From Thermaceae bacterium (lineage in GTDB: Bacteria; Deinococcota; Deinococci; Deinococcales; Marinithermaceae), in NCBI GenBank assembly GCA_026989475.1, contig JALSJG010000025.1:1-5821 (forward strand): a DNA stretch of 5,821 bases, given 5' to 3'. Shown piece after piece: positions 1 through 5,562 of this stretch. How positions within the stretch are numbered: the stretch's first letter is position 1; each line of letters begins with the position of its first letter. Under the pieces are notes generated by a model. That model was not told the DNA's origin. It did not search any database and worked only from the letters and a program-made list of their open reading frames with translations. The position numbers were made by a program, and so were the translations under genes.

Positions 1-1386
1 CGCTGGGCGCGGTTTGTGCTCGAGGAGGAGGGCGATCGGGCCCGGCTCTGGGCCGCCCGCGTGCTCGAGGAGGTGGGGGCTTTGGACGAGGCCGCCCGGC
101 TCTACCGGGCCGAGCTATTGAAGGAGCAAGCCCTCGCGGGGCTCCTCAGGCTCGCCCGGCGGGGAAGCCAGGAAGCGGTACGGGGGCTGATCGCCGCCCG
201 GCACTACCGGGAGGCGCTCGCCTACGCCCGGGATCCCCTCCTAAAGGGCCGGGCGCTCCTTGGGCTTGGGCGGGCGGAGGAAGCGCTGCCCTACCTCCGG
301 GGCGATCCCCGGCTACTGGGGAAAGCGCTTTTGCGCTTGGGACGGGAAATGGAGGCGCTTTCGAGCTTCCGATCCGCAGGCGCGCGGCTTGAAGCGGGGC
401 GTTTGCTGGTTCGGATGGGCCGGGTGGGCGAGGCGATCCCGGTGCTCCTGGCGGCGGGCCCCCGGGGAAGGTTCGAGGCCGCCGGGTACCTGGAGGCCGG
501 GGACACGGATCGGGCGGTTCGGCTCTACCTCGAGCTCGCGGGCGAACCCGGCCCCCTCGCGGACGACGCCGCCTTCCGCGCCTGGGTCCTCGCCCGAAGA
601 CGGGGGGACGAAGAGGCCACCCAAAGGGCCTACGCCCGGCTTGCGGGCGGGCTCGGGCTGCTCGCCGGAAAGCCGCTCGCTTCCATCCGCGTCCCGCTCC
701 CGCCGCCGGCCCCCGAAGGGCTTGGGGGGGTGCAGGCGCTCCTAAGGGCGGGGCGCGGGGATTGGGCCTTGGGTGAGGCCGCCTTCCGCGCCCGCCGCGC
801 CGGGGGTGAGGTCCGGCGGGCCTGGGCCTGGGTGCTCGACGCGCTCGGCGAGCCCCACCTGGCCGCCCGATATGGCGGCCCCTTGCTCCGCTGGGGCACT
901 CCCTGGCGGGAGGCGGTCTTTGCCGAGGCGGATCGGTTCGGGCTCGATCCCTGGTTGCTCTTCGCGGTGATGCGGGTGGAGTCCGCCTTTGATCCAAGGG
1001 CGGTGAGCCCCACCGGGGCGAGGGGGCTCTTTCAGTTCACCGCCCGGACCTGGGCCGAGGTTGCGGGAAGGCTCGGGGAGACGGGGGCGGATCCCTTCGA
1101 GCCCCGCGCGGCGATTCGCTTCGGCGCCTACTACCTTTCTTGGCTCAAGGACCGCTTTGGGGGCGACCTTCGCCTCGCGGTGCTCGCCTATAACGGCGGA
1201 CCCGGCTACGTTTCCCGGGGAATGCGAACCTACGGCAACTTCGAGGACTTCCTCCGCTTCCAGCCCCGGGACGAGCCCCGGGAGTACCTCGCCCGGGTGT
1301 GGCGGGATTACGCCGTCTACCGGGCGCTCGCTAACCGGCGACCGCCGCCCGCGTGGCTCGAAGCGGTTCGACCGCACGCGCGATGA
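1..1386 (+). CDS. Lytic murein transglycosylase (SLT family), 5'-truncated by window edge
   Basis: Predicted to cleave the MurNAc-GlcNAc bond of peptidoglycan in the cell envelope, forming 1,6-anhydroMurNAc. The frame is open to base 1 (codons R-W-A-R-F precede a GTG at 16) and no Shine-Dalgarno site precedes that GTG, so the true start and any signal peptide probably lie upstream. Counting from the GTG at 16, residues ~20-210 form a helical-repeat region with recurring G-R-x-x-E-A-L/I units. Residues ~300-430 are the SLT catalytic domain. They show F-G-L-D-P-W-L-L, the catalytic Glu322 in V-E-S-A-F-D-P (codon 979-981), G-A-R-G-L-F-Q-F at 334-341 (families usually have GLMQ; the Gln is kept) and A-Y-N-G-G at 391-395. 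The N-terminal solenoid followed by a C-terminal SLT domain resembles the Slt70 plan, though shorter as seen here. The end overlaps mnmA on the other strand by 56 bp. Family assignment is firm; the exact subfamily is not. Confidence 0.9.
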   Translation, partial: RWARFVLEEEGDRARLWAARVLEEVGALDEAARLYRAELLKEQALAGLLRLARRGSQEAVRGLIAARHYREALAYARDPLLKGRALLGLGRAEEALPYLRGDPRLLGKALLRLGREMEALSSFRSAGARLEAGRLLVRMGRVGEAIPVLLAAGPRGRFEAAGYLEAGDTDRAVRLYLELAGEPGPLADDAAFRAWVLARRRGDEEATQRAYARLAGGLGLLAGKPLASIRVPLPPPAPEGLGGVQALLRAGRGDWALGEAAFRARRAGGEVRRAWAWVLDALGEPHLAARYGGPLLRWGTPWREAVFAEADRFGLDPWLLFAVMRVESAFDPRAVSPTGARGLFQFTARTWAEVAGRLGETGADPFEPRAAIRFGAYYLSWLKDRFGGDLRLAVLAYNGGPGYVSRGMRTYGNFEDFLRFQPRDEPREYLARVWRDYAVYRALANRRPPPAWLEAVRPHAR

Positions 1387-2410
1387 CCCCGCCACCCAGA
1401 AGTTCTTCCCCCGCGTAGAGCACCGCCGACTGGCCCGGGGTGACGGCGAAGACGGGCTCCTCGAAGCGGAGTTCAAAACCCTTTTCGTCGGCCCAAACCA
1501 CCCGGGCCGGGGTGGGCCGGGCCCGGTGACGGACCTGGACCCGGATCCGCTCGGGCCACTCGGAGGGGGGCCTTAAGTAGTTCGCCTCTCCGGCCGCGAG
1601 GCCCCACCAGGTGGCAGCCTCCCGGGGGCCGACGTAGACCACGTTGGCCTCGGTGTCTACCCGCACGACGAAGCGCTCGAGGTGGCTTTTGAAAAGCCCG
1701 AGCCCCCGCTTTTGCCCTACGGTGTAGAGGGCCGCGCCCTGGTGCCGCCCGATCACCTCGCCGCTTTCTAGGTCCACCACCGGCCCCGGCCGAACCCTTA
1801 GGCGAGCCCGGAGGAAGCCCGCGGGGTCGTTTTGCACGAAGCAGAGGTTTTGGCTCTCCGGGGTTTTCGCCACCACTAGGCCCGCTTCCTCGGCGAGGGC
1901 CCGGACCTCGGGTTTGGTGAGCTCCCCGAGGGGAAAGAGGCTTTTTTGAAAGACCTCTCCGGGCACCGCCCAGAGGAAGTAGCTCTGGTCCTTGCGCTCG
2001 TCCCGGCCGCGGAGGACGCGGCTTTCCTCGCGCCGCACGTAGTGGCCGGTGGCGATTCGCTCAGCCCCGATGCGTTCGGCGATATCCTGCAGACCGCGGA
2101 ACTTGACGAAGGGGTTGCACCGGGTGCAGGGGTTCGGGGTGACGCCCGCGGCGTGGCCCTCGAGGTACGGGTGGATCACCATCTGGGCAAAGCGGCCCTC
2201 GGCGCTTGCCACCACGAAGGGGATCCCGAGCCGATCGGCCACCTTTTGGGCCCGGCGGGCGGCCTCCAGGTTGCAGCAGGAGTTTGGGGCGTTTCCCGCC
2301 TCGAGTTTGAGCATGACCCCAATGACCTCGTAGCCGCGCCTTTTGAGCAAGAGCGCGGCCACCGCCGAGTCCACCCCGCCGGAAAGCCCAAGGACGACCC
2401 TTCGCTTCAC
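1331..2410 (-). CDS. mnmA: tRNA-specific 2-thiouridylase MnmA
   Basis: Adenylates and thiolates U34 in the anticodon of tRNA-Lys, -Glu and -Gln (s2U34) in the cytoplasm, using ATP and sulfur relayed from a cysteine desulfurase. The 359 residues match the usual family length. They show the PP-loop S-G-G-V-D-S (10-15), C-C at 45-46, T-P-N-P-C-T-R-C-N (91-99), T-G-H-Y (121-124), K-D-Q-S-Y-F (140-145), E-S-Q-N-L-C-F (185-191, Cys190) and H-Q-G...V-G-Q-K-R-G-L-G (223-238). The C-terminal beta-barrel ends in the family-like P-G-Q-S-A-V-L-Y...G-G-G-V-I-A. By family knowledge Cys98 and Cys190 are the catalytic/metal-binding pair, and Cys95 makes this the CxxC variant. The start is GTG at 2410, set by the conserved N-terminus. 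No Shine-Dalgarno site is seen; a TAAACT box ends 8 nt before it. The final residues, after the conserved barrel, overlap the transglycosylase gene on the other strand. Confidence 0.96.
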   Translation of the reverse strand: MKRRVVLGLSGGVDSAVAALLLKRRGYEVIGVMLKLEAGNAPNSCCNLEAARRAQKVADRLGIPFVVASAEGRFAQMVIHPYLEGHAAGVTPNPCTRCNPFVKFRGLQDIAERIGAERIATGHYVRREESRVLRGRDERKDQSYFLWAVPGEVFQKSLFPLGELTKPEVRALAEEAGLVVAKTPESQNLCFVQNDPAGFLRARLRVRPGPVVDLESGEVIGRHQGAALYTVGQKRGLGLFKSHLERFVVRVDTEANVVYVGPREAATWWGLAAGEANYLRPPSEWPERIRVQVRHRARPTPARVVWADEKGFELRFEEPVFAVTPGQSAVLYAGEELLGGGVIARAVEPLRATRAAVAG

Positions 2411-2418
2411 AAAGGTAT

Positions 2419-2424
2419 AGTTTA
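2419..2424 (-). promoter_or_regulatory. Putative -10 box (TAAACT) for mnmA
   Basis: On the minus strand TAAACT lies 8 nt before the GTG of mnmA, in the 40-bp gap after the DUF1385 stop codon. Transcription from it would start at or next to the start codon, giving a leaderless or nearly leaderless mRNA, consistent with the missing ribosome-binding site. No good -35 hexamer is visible 16-18 nt upstream. mnmA may also be read through from the DUF1385 gene. Confidence 0.5.
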
Positions 2425-2450
2425 CACCCCCGTGCGCTTGCGATTCCGGA

Positions 2451-3320
2451 TCAGGCCACCATCGCTTTAGGCTCCGCCACCGCCGCCTCGGTGCTCTGGA
2501 TCGCCACCTCGATCATGTCGTCGGTGGGCTCGTCCACGGTAAGGGCCTGAAAGCGGAAGCCAAGCCAACGGAGCGCCCGGGAGAAGGGATCCTCGTGGGT
2601 TGCGGAAAAACGCAAGAGCTCGTAGGCGACGCCGGCCACCAGGGGCAGGAAGACCACCCGGCCGGCTAGGCGCCACCAGAGCACGTCCGCCCGGGGCAAG
2701 AAGGAGTAGACCAGGATCGAGGCCAGGATGACAAAAGCGATGAAGGTGGTCCCGCAGCGAGGGTGGAAGCGGGGCTGGGCGCGGACGTTCTCGACCGTCA
2801 GGGGAAGACCTTTCTCGTAGGCGTGGATCGCCTTGTGCTCGGCGCCGTGGTACATGAAGAACCGCCGGGTTTCCGGAAAACGGCGGAGGAAGAGTAAATA
2901 GCCGACGAGGATTGCGACCTTGATCGCGCCCGCCAGGGCGTTAAAGAGCACCGGCGCGCTCCCCGCGTCGGCGGCGAATCCGGCGACGTATGCGGGGAGG
3001 ACGATGAAAAGGAGCACCCCCACCGCGGTCGAGAGTGCCATGGTGCCGTAGAGGGCCCTCTTGCTGATCGGTTCTTCCTCGCCCTCGACCAGCTGGGCGC
3101 TGCGGGCGAGCGCGAGGTAGGAGACCCGAAGGGCGTCAAAAAGCGCCACCACGCCGCGGACGAGGGGGAGTCGGGCCCAGCGCTGCGAGAGCCAGAGGGC
3201 TCTTTCCTCGTGGCGCTCGACGTGGATCTCCCCCGAGGGCAGGCGCACCGCCAGCGCCCAGGCTCCGGGGGCTTTCATCATCACTCCTTCGATCGCGGCA
3301 CTGCCACCGATCTGCTTCAC
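2451..3320 (-). CDS. DUF1385 family membrane protein (YqhQ/COG3872-like), function unknown
   Basis: A 289-residue protein carrying the hallmarks of DUF1385. These are G-G-S-A-A-I-E-G-V-M-M (5-15), Y-H-G-A-E-H-K-A (157-164), L-T-V-E-N-V-R (174-180), H-P-R-C-G-T (186-191) and a closing Q-A-L-T-V-D-E-P-T-D-D-M-I-E-V-A-I (258-274). About four membrane segments are visible by hydrophobicity, near 92-115, 124-146, 190-208 and 214-237. The conserved His/Glu/Cys cluster lies between segments 2 and 3. The family has been described as a possible metal-dependent enzyme, but I know of no established reaction. The start is GTG at 3320, supported by the conserved N-terminal motif beginning at residue 5; no Shine-Dalgarno site is seen and a TAAGAT box ends 6 nt before it. 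It is co-directional with mnmA, 40 bp apart, and divergent from pepA. Family call is strong; function is unknown. Confidence 0.92.
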   Translation of the reverse strand: MKQIGGSAAIEGVMMKAPGAWALAVRLPSGEIHVERHEERALWLSQRWARLPLVRGVVALFDALRVSYLALARSAQLVEGEEEPISKRALYGTMALSTAVGVLLFIVLPAYVAGFAADAGSAPVLFNALAGAIKVAILVGYLLFLRRFPETRRFFMYHGAEHKAIHAYEKGLPLTVENVRAQPRFHPRCGTTFIAFVILASILVYSFLPRADVLWWRLAGRVVFLPLVAGVAYELLRFSATHEDPFSRALRWLGFRFQALTVDEPTDDMIEVAIQSTEAAVAEPKAMVA

Positions 3321-3326
3321 GCGCGT

Positions 3327-3332
3327 ATCTTA
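3327..3332 (-). promoter_or_regulatory. Putative -10 box (TAAGAT) for the DUF1385 gene
   Basis: Minus-strand TAAGAT is separated from the GTG start at 3320 by 6 nt, the distance expected when transcription begins at the start codon. No Shine-Dalgarno-like purine run is present between them. The -35 region would fall on the -10 box of the opposing pepA promoter, and no good -35 consensus is visible there. Confidence 0.55.
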
Positions 3333-3348
3333 CCCCGGGATCGGGTGC

Positions 3349-3354
3349 TATACT
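3349..3354 (+). promoter_or_regulatory. Putative extended -10 box (TGC-TATACT) for pepA
   Basis: TATACT, preceded directly by TGC (the TGn extended -10 element at 3346-3348), lies 10 nt before the ATG of pepA. Transcription would begin a few bases before the ATG, leaving an extremely short leader or none. GAAAG at 3356-3360 is at best a weak ribosome-binding site. A match to the -35 consensus is poor, which an extended -10 can tolerate. The box overlaps the expected -35 zone of the divergent DUF1385 promoter. Confidence 0.6.
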
Positions 3355-3364
3355 TGAAAGCGTT

Positions 3365-4807
3365 ATGAAGATTTCCCTGCGTTCGGGCCGGCGCTCGGTG
3401 GCCGGCCTTCCCGGGAAGTTGAAGGTGGTGGGCGTGGTCTCGGGGGCGCTTACCGAGGCCGGCGAGGAATTGGACGCGGCGCATTCGGGACTGCTTTCCA
3501 AGGCCCTCAAGGCCGGGCGCTTTAAGGGCGAAGAGGGCGCGTTCCTCGTGGTCGCGGCCGGGGACGTCTTCCTTGGTCTTTTGGGGCTCGGGCAAAAGCG
3601 CGGGGTGCGTGCCGATCGGGTGCGCGAGGCCGGGGCCCGGGTCGCCAAGAAGGCGCTCGAGCTCGGGGTCCGCGAGGTCGCGGTCGAGAACTTCTTCGCC
3701 GACCGGCTGGGCAAGGCGGAAGCCAGCTACGCCCTTGCCGAAGGGCTCTACCTCGGGAGCTACCGTTTTGCGCGCTACAAGTCCGAGGCCCGGCCGGTCC
3801 GGGTGCGCTACTGGATCGCGAAAGGCCGGGGCCGGGCGGTGGAGGAGGCCCGGATCCTCGCCGAGGCCACCGCCTACGCCCGCGATCTCGCCAACGAGCC
3901 GCCGAACGTCCTTTACCCCGAAACCCTGGCGGCCGAGGCGGAGCGGCTCGCCGAGACGTTTGGCTTCGAGGCGCGGGTCCTTGGTCCCGAAGAGATCGAG
4001 GCCCTGGGCATGGGGGCCTTCCTCGCGGTAGCCCGGGGCTCGGCGCGCCCGCCCCGGCTCATCCACCTCGTCTATAGGCCCGAAGCGCCCCGGCGTCGGG
4101 TGGCGCTCGTGGGCAAGGGGCTTTGCTTCGATACCGGCGGGTACTCGCTGAAGCCCACCGAGGCCATGCGGCATATGAAGGCCGACATGTCCGGGGCGGC
4201 GGCGGTCCTCGGGACCTTCCGGGCCCTCGCCGAGCTCCGGCCCCCCATCGAGGTGCACGGGGTGATCGCCGCCGCCGAGAACAAGATCAGCGGGAACGCC
4301 TACGTGGTGGACGAGGTCGTGCGGACGATGAGCGGCAAGACGGTGGAGGTGGCCAACACCGACGCCGAGGGCCGCCTCACCCTGGCCGACGCCCTCACCT
4401 ACGCGGTCCGCGAGGCCCCCGACGCGATCGTCTCGATCGCTACCCTCACCGGTTCCTCGGTGGTGGCGCTGGGGCGCAAGGTGGCCGCCCTCTTCGCCAC
4501 CGACGACCGCCTCGCCGAGGGGCTTTTGGAGGCCGCCGGCGCCGAGGGTGAGAAGCTCTGGCGGATGCCGCTCGTAAAAAGCTACCGGAAGCTTTTAAGA
4601 AGCGACGTCGCCGATCTCAAGAACGTCGGCACCCGCGAGGGCGGGGCGATCCAGGCGGCGCTCTTCCTCACCGAGTTCGTACGCGACCCCTACGCCCACC
4701 TCGACATCGCCGGGCCCGCCTACCAGCGCGAGGACTGGGAGCTTGGCCCGGCGGGTGCGAGCGGTTTCGGGGTGCGCACCCTCGCCCGCTGGCTCCGCTC
4801 CCTTTAG
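3365..4807 (+). CDS. pepA: Leucyl aminopeptidase, peptidase family M17
   Basis: A cytoplasmic two-metal exopeptidase that removes N-terminal residues, preferring leucine and other hydrophobic ones, in peptide turnover; the family is normally hexameric. The 480 residues are close to the usual length. An N-terminal regulatory domain covers about residues 1-150. The catalytic domain begins near A-N-E-P-P-N-V-L-Y-P (176-185). The metal and catalytic set is complete and correctly spaced: Lys251 and Asp256 in V-G-K-G-L-C-F-D-T-G-G, Lys263 in S-L-K-P, Asp274 in M-K-A-D-M-S-G, and Asp333/Glu335/Arg337 in N-T-D-A-E-G-R-L. These correspond to E. coli PepA Lys270, Asp275, Lys282, Asp293, Asp352, Glu354 and Arg356, with identical spacing. 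The C-terminal A-H-L-D-I-A-G-P-A-Y and the final G-A-S-G-F-G-V-R segment also fit. The ATG at 3365 follows a close extended -10 box. Some PepA proteins also bind DNA; nothing here shows that. Nothing resembling a signal peptide is seen. Confidence 0.96.
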   Translation: MKISLRSGRRSVAGLPGKLKVVGVVSGALTEAGEELDAAHSGLLSKALKAGRFKGEEGAFLVVAAGDVFLGLLGLGQKRGVRADRVREAGARVAKKALELGVREVAVENFFADRLGKAEASYALAEGLYLGSYRFARYKSEARPVRVRYWIAKGRGRAVEEARILAEATAYARDLANEPPNVLYPETLAAEAERLAETFGFEARVLGPEEIEALGMGAFLAVARGSARPPRLIHLVYRPEAPRRRVALVGKGLCFDTGGYSLKPTEAMRHMKADMSGAAAVLGTFRALAELRPPIEVHGVIAAAENKISGNAYVVDEVVRTMSGKTVEVANTDAEGRLTLADALTYAVREAPDAIVSIATLTGSSVVALGRKVAALFATDDRLAEGLLEAAGAEGEKLWRMPLVKSYRKLLRSDVADLKNVGTREGGAIQAALFLTEFVRDPYAHLDIAGPAYQREDWELGPAGASGFGVRTLARWLRSL

Positions 4808-4822
4808 GCCTCTCGCGCTCCG

Positions 4823-4828
4823 TAAGAT
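4823..4828 (+). promoter_or_regulatory. Putative -10 box (TAAGAT) for the trmJ-like gene
   Basis: TAAGAT, the same hexamer as before the DUF1385 gene, lies 15 nt after the pepA stop codon and 8 nt before the GTG of the methyltransferase. It would give a start at or very near the GTG. The intervening bases are G-rich (GGGGCGGG) and could act as a crude ribosome-binding sequence if the gene is also read through from pepA, so the promoter call is moderate. No clear -35 is seen. Confidence 0.45.
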
Positions 4829-4836
4829 GGGGCGGG

Positions 4837-5562
4837 GTGGAATCCGTCCGCGTCGTCCTCGTAGGAGTGCAGGAGTCCGGGAACATCGGCATGGCCGCCC
4901 GGGCGATGAAGAACTTCGGCCTCCGGGAGCTCTACCTCGTGGCCCCGGAGGCCGATCCTTTGGCGGAGGAGGCGCGGAAGTTCGCGGTGGGGGCGCGGGA
5001 TGTGCTCGAGGCGGCCCGGATCGTCCCCACCCTGGACGGAGCGCTCGCCGATGTGCACTGGGTGGCGGCCACCACCGCCCGGGCCCGCTACGGCTACCCC
5101 GGGAGGCTTGCCACCCCGCGCGAGCTCATGCCTCTACTCCGGGCCCGGGCCGAAGCCGGGGAGCGGGTAGCGCTGGTCTTTGGCCGCGAGCGTTCGGGCC
5201 TTACCAACGCCGAGCTCGACCGGGCCCACTACGTGGTGCGGATCCCCACCGACCCCGGCTTTAAGAGCCTGAACCTGGCGCAGGCGGTTTTAATCCTCGC
5301 CTACGAGTTCTTCCTCGCCGAGCCCCGGGAAACCGAGCAGCCCCGGCCCGCCGAGGTGGGCGAGCTCGAGGGTTTTTTCGCCGATCTCGAGGTCTATCTC
5401 CTTGAGATCGGTTTCACCGACACCCGGCGCCTTCCCCACGCGATGCGGCGCTTTCGCCGCATCTTCCACAAGGCCGCGCCCACCCCCGGCGAGCTCGCGA
5501 TGCTCCGGGGGCTTCTGCGCCAGGGGCGCTGGGCGATCGAGCAGGGGCGGAGGCGGTCATGA
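4837..5562 (+). CDS. trmJ: SPOUT-class RNA methyltransferase, TrmJ type (tRNA Cm32/Um32)
   Basis: Predicted S-adenosylmethionine-dependent 2'-O-methyltransferase acting on ribose 32 of the tRNA anticodon loop. The 241 residues match the TrmJ length. The three SPOUT motifs are present: N-I-G-M-A-A-R-A-M-K-N-F-G (16-28), V-F-G-R-E-R-S-G-L-T-N-A-E-L (114-127) and S-L-N-L-A-Q-A-V (144-151). These form the trefoil-knot cofactor site. The TrmJ-like C-terminal helical extension follows, with F-F-A-D-L-E...G-F-T-D-T (180-196), M-R-R-F-R-R-I-F (203-210) and E-L-A-M-L-R-G-L-L (219-227). The extension favours TrmJ over the short TrmL type; the exact nucleotide target is inference. The start is GTG at 4837, 29 bp after the pepA stop, placing the first motif at the usual distance from the N-terminus. 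Its stop overlaps the next gene's ATG (ATGA at 5559-5562), suggesting coupled translation. Confidence 0.88.
   Translation: MESVRVVLVGVQESGNIGMAARAMKNFGLRELYLVAPEADPLAEEARKFAVGARDVLEAARIVPTLDGALADVHWVAATTARARYGYPGRLATPRELMPLLRARAEAGERVALVFGRERSGLTNAELDRAHYVVRIPTDPGFKSLNLAQAVLILAYEFFLAEPRETEQPRPAEVGELEGFFADLEVYLLEIGFTDTRRLPHAMRRFRRIFHKAAPTPGELAMLRGLLRQGRWAIEQGRRRS
5549..5553 (+). promoter_or_regulatory. Ribosome-binding site (GGAGG) for the downstream membrane protein
   Basis: GGAGG lies inside the last codons of the trmJ-like gene, 5 nt before the ATG at 5559. It is the only clear Shine-Dalgarno sequence before a start in this window, and it decides the start of the next gene. Its presence on an operon-internal gene contrasts with the SD-poor starts next to -10 boxes elsewhere. 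Confidence 0.75.

Noticed and set aside
724..730. G7 run in the transglycosylase gene, considered as a phase-variation tract or an indel error.
   Set aside because: The reading frame continues through to the conserved SLT domain, and runs of this length are ordinary in a GC-rich genome.
146..997. Long open frame on the minus strand opposite the transglycosylase gene (283 codons), and similar long frames opposite pepA.
   Set aside because: Low-complexity Pro/Arg/Ala translation typical of antisense frames in GC-rich genes; no recognisable motif, and the plus-strand genes have clear family motifs.
1363..1375. Small hairpin GCGGT-TCG-ACCGC in the overlap of the two convergent genes, a possible bidirectional terminator.
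   Set aside because: Only a 5-bp stem, inside coding sequence on both strands, and no T-run on either side; too weak to call.
1942..1947. T6 run on the plus strand (A6 in the mnmA mRNA), considered as a slippage or frameshift site.
   Set aside because: Six bases is short for transcriptional slippage, it does not fit a -1 slippery heptamer in frame, and the mnmA frame is intact with conserved sequence on both sides.
3354..3359. TTGAAA on the plus strand resembling a -35 hexamer.
   Set aside because: A partner -10 would fall inside pepA coding sequence, and none is visible at the right spacing.
4808..4836. Search for a terminator between pepA and the trmJ-like gene.
   Set aside because: No stem-loop or T-run is visible in the 29 bp; read-through from pepA is likely.
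5381..5411. Perfect 8-bp inverted repeat CCGATCTC...GAGATCGG with a 15-nt loop inside the trmJ-like gene.
   Set aside because: It lies in well-conserved coding sequence with GATC/CTCGAG-rich codon use, has no following T-run and a long loop; most likely chance.
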